64,000 nucleotides of DNA from an uncultured Campylobacter sp. (GCA_937990735.1 CALKQT010000003.1:11832-75831); one strand, 5' to 3'; counted from the first letter of the stretch, positions 27,598 through 37,215 are shown. Numbers and translations: made by a program. Notes: generated by a model from the letters alone, not told the origin.

Positions 27598-29526
27598 ATG
27601 TCGAGCGAGCAGCTAAGTAAAATTTCAAACACGATCAAATTTCTAAGCGCGGATATGATCCAAAGCGCCAACTCAGGCCATCCCGGCACGCCGATGGGGT
27701 TAAGCGACGTAATGAGCGTCTTTATGAGCAAGGTCCGCCACAACCCCAAAAATCCCGCGTGGCTGAACCGCGACCGCGTCGTATTCTCGGGCGGACACGC
27801 AAGCGCGCTCGTGTATAGCTACCTCTACCTTAGCGGATACGATTTGAGCATGGACGATCTGAAAAGCTTCAGGCGCCTGCACTCCAAAACCCCGGGCCAC
27901 CCGGAAATCACCACCCCTGGCGTCGAGATAGCTACCGGACCGCTCGGACAGGGCGTCGCAAACGCAGTCGGATTTGCGATGGCCGCGAAATACGCCGCAT
28001 ATCTGCTCAACGAGGAAGGAAACGAGATCATCGATCACCGCGTCTATTGCTTCTGCGGCGACGGCGATCTACAGGAGGGCATCAGCTACGAAGCGTGTGC
28101 GCTTGCGGGCAGACATAACCTCGATAATCTTACGATAATTTATGATTCTAATGGCATCACGATCGACGGCAGCACCGATATCGCGTGGTTTGAGGACGTA
28201 AAGGTGCGATTTGAAGCGCAGGGCTTTGAAGTCGCGCGCATTGACGGGCATAATTTCGATCAGATAGAATTCGTCCTTGACGAGGTCAAAAATAAAACCA
28301 AACCCTACCTCATCATCGCAAACACCACGATCGGCAAGGGCGCGCTAGAGCTTGAGGGTACGGCTAAGACGCACGGCGCGCCGCTTGGAGAGGAGCTGCT
28401 TGCGCGCGCTAAGCAAAGCCTGGGCTTTGATCCCGCCCAAAGCTTCGTCGTAAGCGAGGACGTGCTTTTTGAAACGCGCGCTGCGGTTGAGAGGGGCGAT
28501 TTAGAGGAGCGGCTTTGGAAGGAGAAGCTCGCGAAGCTAAGCGATGAAAAAAGAGCGCTTCTAAACGAGCTTTTAAATCCCGACTTTAGCAAGATAGAAT
28601 TTCCCGATTTTAGCGGGCTTAAGGTCGCCACGCGCGATAGCAACGGTAAAATTTTAAATGCCATCGCAAACGCGGTGCCCGGCTTTTTGGGCGGAAGCGC
28701 CGATTTGGCGGCGTCGAATAAGACCGAGCTAAAAGGCGGCGGCGATTTTCCGTGCGGCAAAAATTTACACTTCGGCATCCGCGAGCACGCGATGGCGGCG
28801 ATTGGCAACGCCTTTGCGAGATACGGGCTTTTCATCCCGTTTAGCGCGACGTTTTTCATCTTCAGCGACTATCTAAAAACGGGCGCTAGACTTGCGGCGC
28901 TGATGGGCTTGCGCCACTACTTCGTCTTTACGCACGACAGCATCGGCGTGGGCGAGGATGGGCCAACGCACGAGCCTATCGAGCAGCTTAGCACCTTCCG
29001 TGCAATGCCCGGTTTCTACACCTTCCGCCCGGCAGACGGCAACGAAAACGTAAAATGCTGGCGCACGGCGCTTACTCTGAATGCGCCCGCGGCGTTCGTC
29101 TGCTCGCGCCAAGGGCTTGAGCCGCTACCTAAGGCGGTTTTGGGCGACGTGCAAAACGGCGCGTATCTGATAAGGCAGAGCAAAGAGCCGCAAATCACGC
29201 TCATCGCAAGCGGCAGCGAGGTTTCGCTCTGCCTAAAAGCGGCGGCGATCCTGCAAGAGCAAGGCATCGGCGCAAACGTCGTCAGCGCGCCGTGCTTCGA
29301 ACTTCTGTGCGAGCAGGACGCCGACTATCTAGCGCAAATCCTGCAGCCGCAAACCAAAATTTTAGCCGTCGAAACCGCAAGCGCGCTTGAGTGGTATAAA
29401 TTTGCAGACGCGGTACACGGCATGCAAAGCTTCGGCGAAAGCGGCAACGCGAGCGAGCTATTTAAGCTTTTCGGCTTCACCGACGTCGCGATCGCAAAAG
29501 AGGCGAGAGAACTTTTAGAGCAGTAG
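27598..29526 (+). CDS. tkt: transketolase
   Basis: Thiamine-diphosphate enzyme of the non-oxidative pentose phosphate pathway. The 642-residue protein contains SGHPGTPMGLSDVMSVFMS, the ThDP motif CGDGDLQEGISYEA ending in a downstream NN, GPLGQGVANAVGFAMA, and the pyrimidine-domain FREHAM equivalent GIREHAMAAIGNAFA. The length is normal. It directly follows ispA. Coupling between isoprenoid and pentose-phosphate enzymes is common in this group. Confidence 0.98.
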   Translation: MSSEQLSKISNTIKFLSADMIQSANSGHPGTPMGLSDVMSVFMSKVRHNPKNPAWLNRDRVVFSGGHASALVYSYLYLSGYDLSMDDLKSFRRLHSKTPGHPEITTPGVEIATGPLGQGVANAVGFAMAAKYAAYLLNEEGNEIIDHRVYCFCGDGDLQEGISYEACALAGRHNLDNLTIIYDSNGITIDGSTDIAWFEDVKVRFEAQGFEVARIDGHNFDQIEFVLDEVKNKTKPYLIIANTTIGKGALELEGTAKTHGAPLGEELLARAKQSLGFDPAQSFVVSEDVLFETRAAVERGDLEERLWKEKLAKLSDEKRALLNELLNPDFSKIEFPDFSGLKVATRDSNGKILNAIANAVPGFLGGSADLAASNKTELKGGGDFPCGKNLHFGIREHAMAAIGNAFARYGLFIPFSATFFIFSDYLKTGARLAALMGLRHYFVFTHDSIGVGEDGPTHEPIEQLSTFRAMPGFYTFRPADGNENVKCWRTALTLNAPAAFVCSRQGLEPLPKAVLGDVQNGAYLIRQSKEPQITLIASGSEVSLCLKAAAILQEQGIGANVVSAPCFELLCEQDADYLAQILQPQTKILAVETASALEWYKFADAVHGMQSFGESGNASELFKLFGFTDVAIAKEARELLEQ

Positions 29527-29541
29527 CGGAAAGGACGAAAT

Positions 29542-29964
29542 TTGAGCGAAAAAATCAAAATTTCATATTTAGACGGATTTAAAATTTACGGGTTAAAAGC
29601 CCGCACGAAAAACGTGGACGAGCTGGGCGGGAGCGGCAAAATTCCCGCGCTGTGGGCAAAATTTATGAAAGAGTGCTATGACGGGCAGAGCGAGATTTAC
29701 GGCGTTTATTATGATTATGAAGACGGCGTCAGCGGGCTTTACGATATCTTTATCGGCACCAAAGCGGCCCGCAGCGACGAAGCCTTGGAGATCAGAAGCG
29801 GCAAATACGCCGTTTTTAGATTCCCAAATGAGCCGCAAAACGTAGCAAAGTTTTGGAGCAAAATTTGGAGCTTTTTTGAGGCCGGCGAACTAAAAAGAGC
29901 GTTTGGAGCGGATTTTGAGTTTTACGGCGGAGACGAGATCAAAATTTTTATCTCGATTTTGTAG
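29542..29964 (+). CDS. GyrI-like / Cass2-type effector-binding protein
   Basis: A 140-residue protein with features of the GyrI-like effector-binding superfamily. It begins IKISYLDGFKIYGLKARTKN. The segment EIYGVYYDYEDGVSGLYDIF is the strand pattern of the integron Cass2 subgroup, and IRSGKYAVFRF follows. These stand-alone domains bind small hydrophobic cations or drugs. The start is TTG at 29542 behind AAAGGACGAAA. It lies 16 bases after tkt, so probably shares its transcript. Function is inferred from family only. Confidence 0.75.
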   Translation: MSEKIKISYLDGFKIYGLKARTKNVDELGGSGKIPALWAKFMKECYDGQSEIYGVYYDYEDGVSGLYDIFIGTKAARSDEALEIRSGKYAVFRFPNEPQNVAKFWSKIWSFFEAGELKRAFGADFEFYGGDEIKIFISIL

Positions 29965-30316
29965 GGCGGCGCATGAAATTTATAAACGGCGAGTGATTTT
30001 TCGCCGCCGCGATAAAATTTGCCCGCAAGATGCTAAAATTCCTTGCTCGCAAAAGCCGCGCAGAGAGTAAAACGCTGCTACTTTATAAATTTCATTCATA
30101 AAGCGGTAAAATTCCGTGCCCAAAGCCCAAAACTACGCGCGAAAGCAAATTTTATGCCCAAAGCGCGCCGTACCTTAAGCTGTGGATTTAAAATGAAATC
30201 TAAATTTGTGCCGTTAAATTTCAACCCCTGCCCGCAAAATCAGGCGAAATTTCACGCGGAATTTCATTTTTAAATCTGTTATTAAGCCATTTTTGGATTA
30301 AATTACATTTTTATTC
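29965..30316. other. intergenic region upstream of tRNA-Ser
   Basis: 352 bases of mixed composition with no protein-like frame. The last 40 bases are AT-rich and should contain the tRNA promoter, but I could not identify a clear -10 box. Confidence 0.5.
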
Positions 30317-30404
30317 GGGTAGATGTCCGAGCGGTCGAAGGAGCGCGCCTCGAAAGCGCGTAAGGCGTCAGCCTTCTAGGGTTCGAATCCCTATCTACCC
30401 GCCA
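30317..30404 (+). tRNA. tRNA-Ser (anticodon CGA)
   Basis: A class II tRNA with a long variable arm. The acceptor stem is GGGTAGA/TCTACCC with discriminator G and an encoded CCA. The anticodon stem CGCGC/GCGCG encloses CTCGAAA, giving anticodon CGA for UCG codons. The variable arm TAAGGCGTCAGCCTTC folds as AAGGC/GCCTT, and the T arm is TAGGGTTCGAATCCCTA. All stems pair. Confidence 0.97.
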
Positions 30405-30439
30405 TTCATTCAAATTTCACCCAATATTTTGGAGTTAAG

Positions 30440-30988
30440 ATGAGCAACAAACTCCTTTTGATGAGCCTGCAGGAGCTGTGGCGGCTCTTTCCAATACGTC
30501 TCGTGCCGCACGATCCGCGCTGGGGCGAATACTTTAAGCAGGAGCGCGAAATTCTGCGCGGCCTGCTGCGAGATCATGGCGAGATCAAGATCCACCATAT
30601 CGGCAGCACCGCGGTAAGCGGGATCTGGGCGAAGTCGATCGTAGATATTTTGATTGAGTGCTCGGATATCGCCGCCGCCAAACACCGCCTGATAGACGCA
30701 GGCTATCTGCTAATGAGCGAAAGCGAGAGCCGCTGCAGCCTAAATAAGGGCTATACCGAAGCGGGATTTGCCGAGCGCGTTTTTCACGTGCATCTGCGAA
30801 ATTTCGGCGATGCGGACGAGATATTTTTTAGAGATTTTTTGCGAGCGAATGCGGATATCGCCGAGCAGTACGAAGCGCTTAAATTAGAACTTTGCAAGCG
30901 ATTCGAGTTCGACCGCGACGCCTACACTGCGGCAAAAAGCGAATTCGTGCTTAAGCTTACGCGCATCGCTAAAGAAAACTCGAAATAG
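30440..30988 (+). CDS. GrpB family protein (nucleotidyltransferase fold)
   Basis: A 182-residue member of the GrpB/UPF0157 family. It has LVPHDPRWGEYFKQEREIL, then the nucleotidyltransferase-like core IHHIGSTAVSGIWAKSIVDI. The C-terminal FRDFLRANADIAEQYEALK and YTAAKSEFVLKLT complete it. The family has a nucleotidyltransferase fold of uncertain substrate. The ATG at 30440 is preceded by TTTGGAGTTAAG. Alone between the tRNA and the thrC-ridA region, it looks like an independent gene. Confidence 0.88.
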   Translation: MSNKLLLMSLQELWRLFPIRLVPHDPRWGEYFKQEREILRGLLRDHGEIKIHHIGSTAVSGIWAKSIVDILIECSDIAAAKHRLIDAGYLLMSESESRCSLNKGYTEAGFAERVFHVHLRNFGDADEIFFRDFLRANADIAEQYEALKLELCKRFEFDRDAYTAAKSEFVLKLTRIAKENSK

Positions 30989-31396
30989 CCGCGCGAATTT
31001 GATCCTCTGCGTAGAAACTTGCTCGCTAAAAGCGATAAAAATGGCTAAATTTTTATAAACGAAATGGGTAGATAGCGCCGCACCTTGCAGATTAGTTTTT
31101 ATAAAATTTTGACCGTAATTTCATTTAAAGAGCGACCGCCCGGCTATCGCAGATAAAATTTACAAATCCAGCTAGCAGCGAAGTCACCCATAAAAAACGA
31201 GCCGTATCACCACATCATATTCAAGCAAAGGCATCCCCGCGCTTCGATACAAGTTTAAATTTAAAAGCCTATGCGCCGCAAATTTTAAACATCCCGCTAA
31301 AACATGGGCTCATAAATCTACTAAATTTAAAGCTACAAAATTTTAAAATTCCTCGCCGCCAGCTAGCCAAGCGAATTCTACGCCGAGCGCTTAAAT
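30989..31396. other. intergenic region, convergent between GrpB-type gene and thrC
   Basis: 408 bases between the ends of two convergent genes. AT-rich in parts, with many AAATTT/AAAATTTT motifs but no clear terminator or gene. Confidence 0.5.
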
Positions 31397-32482
31397 TTAA
31401 TGATCGCTCTTTAGCCCTGCGCCGCAAAGTGGGATGATGCTATCTCCTTGCAGATCGCGGCTTTCTTTGTAACGCAGATACGCCGAGTAGGTAGCCGCGG
31501 TCGTATGCTCGACGTAAAACCCGCCGCGCGCAAGCGCTGCTCTGGCAGGCAGTATGTCGCTCTCGCTCGCCAAGATCACCTCGCGCTCGCCCGCGTAGCT
31601 AGAGCCAAGAATTTCGCCTGCGCGCATCGGTCTTGCGATCGCGATGCCCTCCGCTAGCGTCGGCTGCGGCTTAATCTCGCGCGCCGCTCCTTTAGCGTCA
31701 AAAAGCGGAGCACAACGCTCGCCCTGAACGATGAAAATTTTCGGCAGCGCCTCGATAAGATCGCCCTCATATAGCTCGCCTAGCGCCGCTTGAGCACCCA
31801 GCAGCAGCGTGCCGTTGCCCACGGGGATGAAGATATTGCGCGGCACCCTACCCAGCTGCTCGTAGATCTCATAAATGTAGCTCTTCGTGCCCTCGTAAAA
31901 AATCGGATTATAAACGTGATTGGCGTAATAGATCTGCTCCTGCGCGGCCTTTTTGCGGCACGCGTCCGCCGTCTCGTCGCGGCTGCCGTCAAAGACCGTG
32001 ACGTGCGCGCCATGGCTTTTGATCATATCGATCTTTTTAGGCGACGTGCCCTTTGGGACGTAAATTTCGCACTCGATGCCCGCGCGAGCGCAGTACGCCG
32101 CCACGGCGTTGCCTGCGTTGCCGCTGGAGTCTTGTAGCACCTTTTTCACGCCGATATTTTTGGCATGCAGCACCAAAACCGCCGCGCCGCGGTCTTTAAA
32201 CGAAAGCGTAGGCATCGCGTAATCGAGCTTGAGATAGAGATTTTCGCCGAATTTCACGCTAGCCGTGAGCCCCTCGCCCATCGAAATTTCTCTAAATTTA
32301 GCCGTGTCGATACCCATAAATCTGCGGTATCTAAAGATACTAAACTCGCTTTGATCTACGAGCGCGGGGTTAAATTTAGGCGCATCGGAGTTTAGTTTAT
32401 ACAGCCCGCCGCAGTCGCATTTATAGCTCAAAGTATCGATGGGCGCGTGCTTACCGCAGCCCGTGCAGATGAAATCGCTCAT
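31397..32482 (-). CDS. thrC: threonine synthase-type PLP enzyme with N-terminal zinc ribbon
   Basis: Fold-type II pyridoxal-phosphate enzyme, most like threonine synthase, which converts O-phosphohomoserine to threonine. The 361 residues begin with a Cys4 ribbon (CTGCGKHAPIDTLSYKCDCG). The PLP lysine is in TLSFKDRGAAVL, followed by QDSSGNAGNAVAAY and VPVGNGTLLLGAQAA. I chose the ATG at 32482, since the longer frame adds an Arg-rich leader overlapping ridA. It lies 8 bases after ridA, so the two are co-transcribed. RidA removes reactive enamines produced by PLP enzymes, which fits. A different beta-elimination substrate is possible. Confidence 0.75.
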   Translation of the reverse strand: MSDFICTGCGKHAPIDTLSYKCDCGGLYKLNSDAPKFNPALVDQSEFSIFRYRRFMGIDTAKFREISMGEGLTASVKFGENLYLKLDYAMPTLSFKDRGAAVLVLHAKNIGVKKVLQDSSGNAGNAVAAYCARAGIECEIYVPKGTSPKKIDMIKSHGAHVTVFDGSRDETADACRKKAAQEQIYYANHVYNPIFYEGTKSYIYEIYEQLGRVPRNIFIPVGNGTLLLGAQAALGELYEGDLIEALPKIFIVQGERCAPLFDAKGAAREIKPQPTLAEGIAIARPMRAGEILGSSYAGEREVILASESDILPARAALARGGFYVEHTTAATYSAYLRYKESRDLQGDSIIPLCGAGLKSDH

Positions 32483-32490
32483 TTTCGCTC

Positions 32491-32877
32491 CTATTTTTTC
32501 TCTTTGATTTTTGCGACGGCCTCGATCTCTACGAGGCAGTCGAAGTGTAGAGCCGTAGTCGGAACCACGACGCGAGCGGGCTTGTGCGCGCCGAAAAACA
32601 GCGCGTACTGCTCGTCGATCACGTCCCAATTCGCGACGTTAGGCGTATAGACCCGGCACATTCGCACGTCGCTTTTATCTGCGCCCGCGGCGGTTAGGAC
32701 TGCTGCGACGTTGCTTAGAGCCTGCGCAATCTGCGCAGCAAGACCCTCTGGAACGGCTCCCGTGCGCGGATCCACGCTTAGCTGCCCCGAGACGTAGAGC
32801 GTGCCGTCGTCATCTAGGATGCCCGGCGCATAATGCGCCTTTTTCAGCGCGAAACCGCTTGGGTAAATTTCTTTCAT
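32491..32877 (-). CDS. ridA: RidA family reactive-intermediate deaminase
   Basis: Hydrolyses 2-aminoacrylate/2-iminobutyrate released by PLP enzymes, preventing enzyme damage. The 128-residue protein reads GILDDDGTLYVSGQLSVDP and has the conserved GAHKPARVVVPTTAL, which contains the active-site arginine. It is a homotrimer in characterised relatives and is cytoplasmic. AAAGGAGCTTAA precedes the ATG. It lies upstream of thrC in one transcript and divergent from the YheO-like regulator, an arrangement suggesting that regulator controls it. Confidence 0.92.
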   Translation of the reverse strand: MKEIYPSGFALKKAHYAPGILDDDGTLYVSGQLSVDPRTGAVPEGLAAQIAQALSNVAAVLTAAGADKSDVRMCRVYTPNVANWDVIDEQYALFFGAHKPARVVVPTTALHFDCLVEIEAVAKIKEKK

Positions 32878-32998
32878 TTAAGCTCCTTTGCATATAAAAT
32901 TTTATATAATTTTACTCTAAATTTATTAAAAATATATAAGCATTTCTATAAATTTGCAAAAATTTTAAAATTTAATCTAAATTTATAGATTTTTTTAT

Positions 32999-33736
32999 AT
33001 GAAATTTCAGGAGCCCGAATTGAACCAACTTTTGCAGACCTTTATACCGACCGCACACCTTATTAAAAATACGATCGGCGATTGCGAGGTGGTCATCCAC
33101 GATATGAGTACGCCGCAAAACTCCGTCGTTTTCGTCCTTGGCGACGTAACGGGCAGGAGGATCGGTCAAAGCTTCGATCATCTGGTAAAGGACGTGTTGC
33201 TAAGTAAAAATTTTGAAAATGACTGCACCGCAAACTACTACTTCACCGCGCAAAACGGCAAGCTCATACGCTCCTCGACTTCGATGATCCGCGGCGCAGA
33301 CGGCAAAGTAGTAGGCGCGCTATGCGTAAATATCGATACTTCAAGCGCCATGGCCGCATACAAAGCAATAAAAGATCTACTGCCGAATGCAAAGCTCGAT
33401 AGCAAGGAACTACAGAGCGTAAATTTTACCGACGGAAGCTGCAATAGCGCGGCATTAGATGAAGCGAACTTCAATGACGGCGTAAATTTAGAAACGCAAA
33501 GCTCTAACAATTCGCAGCAAAATATCCTTGACATCGTCCAAGACCTTATCGCATCGGCTACGCACGATCTGGATGTGGAGGGGATGAAGAAAGAGGATAG
33601 AAAGCGTATCGTAAAATTCCTCGCGCAAAAAGGAATTTTTGAGGTAAAAGGTGCGGTGGAGCTCGTCGCAAAGGCGCTTAGGACGCAGAAAGTCACGATT
33701 TACTCGTATATGGATGAGGTAAAAAAGGAGAGCTAG
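32999..33736 (+). CDS. YheO/DauR-type PAS-HTH transcriptional regulator
   Basis: A 245-residue regulator. The N-terminal part (residues 9-115) is a YheO-like PAS domain, with FIPTAHLIKNTIGDCEVVIH and later KVVGALCVNID. The C-terminus is the matching HTH: KEDRKRIVKFLAQKGIFEVK and LRTQKVTIYSYMDEV. Between them is a variable linker of about 60 residues (KLDSKELQSVNFTDGSCNSA and on). Relatives control amino-acid and enamine metabolism. It is divergent from ridA-thrC with a 121-base AT-rich intergenic region, the likely operator. The ligand is unknown. Confidence 0.87.
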   Translation: MKFQEPELNQLLQTFIPTAHLIKNTIGDCEVVIHDMSTPQNSVVFVLGDVTGRRIGQSFDHLVKDVLLSKNFENDCTANYYFTAQNGKLIRSSTSMIRGADGKVVGALCVNIDTSSAMAAYKAIKDLLPNAKLDSKELQSVNFTDGSCNSAALDEANFNDGVNLETQSSNNSQQNILDIVQDLIASATHDLDVEGMKKEDRKRIVKFLAQKGIFEVKGAVELVAKALRTQKVTIYSYMDEVKKES

Positions 33737-33908
33737 CCGCAGCGCATAAATTTGATCTCAAATTTAATAAGCGTTGCGCGCCTTACTATCAGCGTAGCCA
33801 TATGGAGTGGCGCGAATTTAATCTGAATTTGATGAACCGATCAAAAAGCAGAACATACTAATTCCTCGTTTATACAGCATGTAATGGGATAAAAGCAAAA
33901 CTCATCTG

Positions 33909-35948
33909 TTACTCGAACTCGTAACCCTTTGTATTCTTTAATTTCTCGTCATAATCGACTCCGTTAGCAATTCGCTTGCGTGAAGCATTAAAATCCGCTC
34001 GTATCGGGCTTTTATGCTCGTCAAACTCAAGCGGCGCGACACCGATGATATCTGCTAGCAAATGCGCCAAATCATCGCTCATAAAAGGCTTATCTTTCGC
34101 CGCTTCCAGCTTCTGCCACAGTGCGGCGTGAGCGGATAAAAACTCGCGCGAAGCTATGAAAATCAGCGGGATTTCGTAAGTAAAGCGGCTCTCCATGCCG
34201 TGCCCAAGGCGTCCATTTTCGTATAAATTTTCGCCGTGATCGCTAAGATAGACGATGAGACTGTCATCACCCGAAAAAATTTTAAAAATTTCATTTATGA
34301 CAAAATCGTTGTAAAGCACGCTGTTATCATAATACGCGACGACATCTTTCTGCTTGGAAGTAAGTTTTGCCTTTACGTCCGCCGCGCTAAATTTGCCAAA
34401 TCCCTCGGGATAGCGCAGGCTGTAATCCATATGGCTGCCGATGAGATGGATCACGTAGAAATTTCGCTCTCTCTGCCCCGCTTTCGCCTGATTTATGAGC
34501 GGAAGCAATACTCCGTCGGGCTTGATGCGGACGGTTTCATAAAGATTGCTCTTTGAGAGAAAGGATTCCGCGTCCGCGCGATCAGCAGCGCTTTTGGCAC
34601 TTAGCGCATGCGCGCCGAAAGCCTCTTGATTGCTAATCCAAAAGGTGCGGTAGCCACTTAGCTTAAACATATCAATGATGCTAAGGTTGCGAAACCACGC
34701 CCTTTTGCACTCGCTTTCGTAATCGCTGAAATTTAAAAGCCGCATCAGCACCTGATTAGTCGTGCCGTAAGGCGAGATTGTATCGCTAAATTTTATCAGA
34801 TTGCCGCTCACTTCGAGTTTCTCTAAAAGCGGCGTATTTTTAACGCCGTAGCCGTAGAGCGACATATGCCCGCGCTGCAAGCTCTCGCCGATTATTAGGA
34901 TGATATTTTTGACGCGAGACTTTTGCAAGGCGGGGTTTGTAGCGGCCTCAGGGTTTTTAGAATTTGAAATCGCGCTGGGGCTTTGCGGCGTAGAATTTAA
35001 AGTCTCGCTCGAGCTTTGCGGCTCAGTGCCTGAAGCGAACGTAGAATTAAAATTTGCGCTGGAATTTCGCGCCTGGGCGCTTGATGCGGGCGCAGAATTT
35101 TCAGACGCAGAATCCAAGGCGGAGCTTTGCGGATCTAAATTTGCGCCGCCTTTTAAAACGCTTTCGTTCGCGCGTTTGGCCTCGTCATATCCGAGCTGCA
35201 CTTCGCGCATATCGGTGATGAAATTTTTATCGCTCAGATAGTCTTTTATCGTAAATGCAAACTCCAGCGGGACATATTGCGATAGCTTGGTTATATAGCC
35301 CTGCTTGCCCTGGGAAGCTTTGGCGGCGATATCCGCGCAAAAGATCGCCCCGTAGATAAGATAAAGCGCCGCTAACAGCAATCTTAGGCGGCTATGCGTT
35401 TGCTCCCTCTTTCTCCGCCCCACTCTTAGCGCTGCAAAGATGCAGCCAAGCAACATCGCTAAATATAAAATCGTCGCAGGGCTAAGAAACTGCGAAACGA
35501 ACTCGCGCGTCTCGGCTGCGTCGGTATGCACAAGCGCATCGATCGCCACGACGTTGAAGCTTGAGTCGAAATTTACGATCAAAAACAAAGCCGCGCTCGC
35601 AATCAGCGCAATTAGTGCTAGTAGCACGAACGAAACGAACTTAAAAAATCGCCCGCTAAGCAAGTAGCAGAGGTGAAAGATGAGCAAATTTACGATAAAT
35701 ACTACCGGAAAACTCTCGGCGATGTAGGCAAAGATGGGTCCGTTAATCTGATAATGTATCTTAGCCCAGCAAGCGAGCAAGCATAGCGCCGTGCTAAGCC
35801 AAAATACCCTCCATACGGGACGTTCGCGCAGTGCGACAAAAAAGCCGCGGTCAATTTTCATAAGCAAGCACGCTATAAGCCTACCCGCTTTCGTCCGCGC
35901 CATAAGTCCGCCTATATTTGCTAGCGCTACATAAAATTTTTCTCTCAT
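33909..35948 (-). CDS. phosphoethanolamine transferase (EptA/EptC, sulfatase fold)
   Basis: Inner-membrane enzyme that moves phosphoethanolamine from phosphatidylethanolamine to lipid A or other periplasmic targets. The 679 residues start with five hydrophobic segments (within about residues 28-215). A linker of about 75 Ser/Asn/Ala/Gln/Pro-rich residues follows, then the sulfatase-fold domain IILIIGESLQRGHMSLYGYG. The nucleophile Thr is in SPYGTTNQVLMRLL and metal ligands in VYLSDHGENLYENGRLGHG. I chose the ATG at 35948 because GGCAGGAAAT lies upstream; the frame runs open to 36008. The linker is unusually long and low in complexity. Confidence 0.88.
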   Translation of the reverse strand: MREKFYVALANIGGLMARTKAGRLIACLLMKIDRGFFVALRERPVWRVFWLSTALCLLACWAKIHYQINGPIFAYIAESFPVVFIVNLLIFHLCYLLSGRFFKFVSFVLLALIALIASAALFLIVNFDSSFNVVAIDALVHTDAAETREFVSQFLSPATILYLAMLLGCIFAALRVGRRKREQTHSRLRLLLAALYLIYGAIFCADIAAKASQGKQGYITKLSQYVPLEFAFTIKDYLSDKNFITDMREVQLGYDEAKRANESVLKGGANLDPQSSALDSASENSAPASSAQARNSSANFNSTFASGTEPQSSSETLNSTPQSPSAISNSKNPEAATNPALQKSRVKNIILIIGESLQRGHMSLYGYGVKNTPLLEKLEVSGNLIKFSDTISPYGTTNQVLMRLLNFSDYESECKRAWFRNLSIIDMFKLSGYRTFWISNQEAFGAHALSAKSAADRADAESFLSKSNLYETVRIKPDGVLLPLINQAKAGQRERNFYVIHLIGSHMDYSLRYPEGFGKFSAADVKAKLTSKQKDVVAYYDNSVLYNDFVINEIFKIFSGDDSLIVYLSDHGENLYENGRLGHGMESRFTYEIPLIFIASREFLSAHAALWQKLEAAKDKPFMSDDLAHLLADIIGVAPLEFDEHKSPIRADFNASRKRIANGVDYDEKLKNTKGYEFE

Positions 35949-36454
35949 TTTATATTTCCTGCCTTGTACGAAGAGATGCGACGGCGCGCACTCTGCGTAG
36001 CGCGACATGTTTTCGCTTTAAAATCAAGGCGCAATCTTAGCCGCTTAAAGCTTTGAGCTTGCTTACTTGCATCCTTTTTACGCTTTAAATTTTACAGCCA
36101 AATTTTAAAGATACGGAGAGTTTGGAATTGGACGACGGAATTTTAAGGCTAAATTTTAATTGAAAGCGGATCTAAGAGCGAAGCTACAAAACGAGGCTTT
36201 AAAAACAGAAAGCATGAGCTAAAGCACAACCTTTAAAATTTTACGGCTAGGCTACAAACCGTCGCGATAGATTTTAAAATTTCTAGTGCGATAGGTTTCG
36301 AAAGGGCTTTGGATAAAATTTATGCATGAAGCGGCTGAGGTAAAATTCCAAGACGCGAGCGATGTAAAATTGTCGAAATCTAATCGCAGGCGGAATTTTG
36401 CACCGACAAAGTGAAAAAATTTTAACTAGGCTGAGCCAGCTTTTGCGCGAAATT
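35949..36454. other. intergenic region between eptA-type gene and map
   Basis: 506 bases upstream of the transferase gene and downstream of map. It is rich in TTAAAATTTTA and similar motifs. No gene or clear terminator is visible; GGCTGAGCC near 36428 is at best a short stem followed by T-rich sequence on the minus strand. Confidence 0.45.
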
Positions 36455-37213
36455 CTATGCGACGCTTAGCACTTCGACCTTACCGTCGAAAACCGCCATG
36501 CAATGCTCGTAGTGGCTAGTGCGAAGCCCATCTTTGCTTCTCGTGCTCCATTTATCCTCGGCGATGACCGGCGTACTGTCCTTTTGGCAGATCATCGGCT
36601 CGATGCAAAAGACCATGCCGTTTTTGATTTTGGGGCCTGATTTTGGATTGTTGCCCTCCAAATAGTTTGGGATCTCAGGCTCTTCGTGCGGGTGCTTGCC
36701 GATGCCGTGACCGCAAAAGCCGTATAGCGGCACGAAGCCACGCGCGCGGATAAATTTCTCGATCTCGAAGCTTAGCTCTTTGAAGTGCATCCCTACCCTA
36801 ATCGTTTTGATGGCAAACTCCAGCGTATCCTTACTGCATGCTATGAGCTCCTCGTCGGCCTTTGAAATTTTACCGACAGGCAGAGTGCGCGCGCTGTCGC
36901 CGAAATATCCGTTTAGCTTCGAGCCCAGATCGACGCCTAAGATATCGCCCTCTTGCAAGATCGTCTCATCGGGGATGCCGTGGATGATGACTTCGTTTAA
37001 CGAGAGGCAAGCGGCGTTTGGAAAGCCGTATAGCCCTTTAAAAGCCGGGTACGCACCCTTGGATGTGATGAAATCGTCGATCTTTTTATCGACTTCGAGC
37101 AGGCTAAGACCCGGCTTTATGAAAGAAGCTGCATAATCAAGGGCCTGCGCGACGATCCTATTCGCTGCACGCAGCCCTTCTAAATCTTTTTTTGTTTTAA
37201 GCAAAATTGCCAT
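36455..37213 (-). CDS. map: methionine aminopeptidase, type I
   Basis: Removes N-terminal Met from nascent proteins. The 252-residue protein has the full metal set: DIDG equivalent LGVDLGSKLNGYFGDSART, GHGIGKHPHEEPEIPNY, and FCIEPMI. It is a short type Ia form without an N-terminal extension. It is the last gene of the S10-spc operon, 2 bases after secY. In the ancestral order infA follows; here the operon stops. Confidence 0.97.
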   Translation of the reverse strand: MAILLKTKKDLEGLRAANRIVAQALDYAASFIKPGLSLLEVDKKIDDFITSKGAYPAFKGLYGFPNAACLSLNEVIIHGIPDETILQEGDILGVDLGSKLNGYFGDSARTLPVGKISKADEELIACSKDTLEFAIKTIRVGMHFKELSFEIEKFIRARGFVPLYGFCGHGIGKHPHEEPEIPNYLEGNNPKSGPKIKNGMVFCIEPMICQKDSTPVIAEDKWSTRSKDGLRTSHYEHCMAVFDGKVEVLSVA

Positions 37214-37215
37214 TT

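Noticed and set aside
27700..28859. Several minus-strand open frames within tkt
   Set aside because: They are antisense to a well-conserved transketolase and lack ribosome sites.
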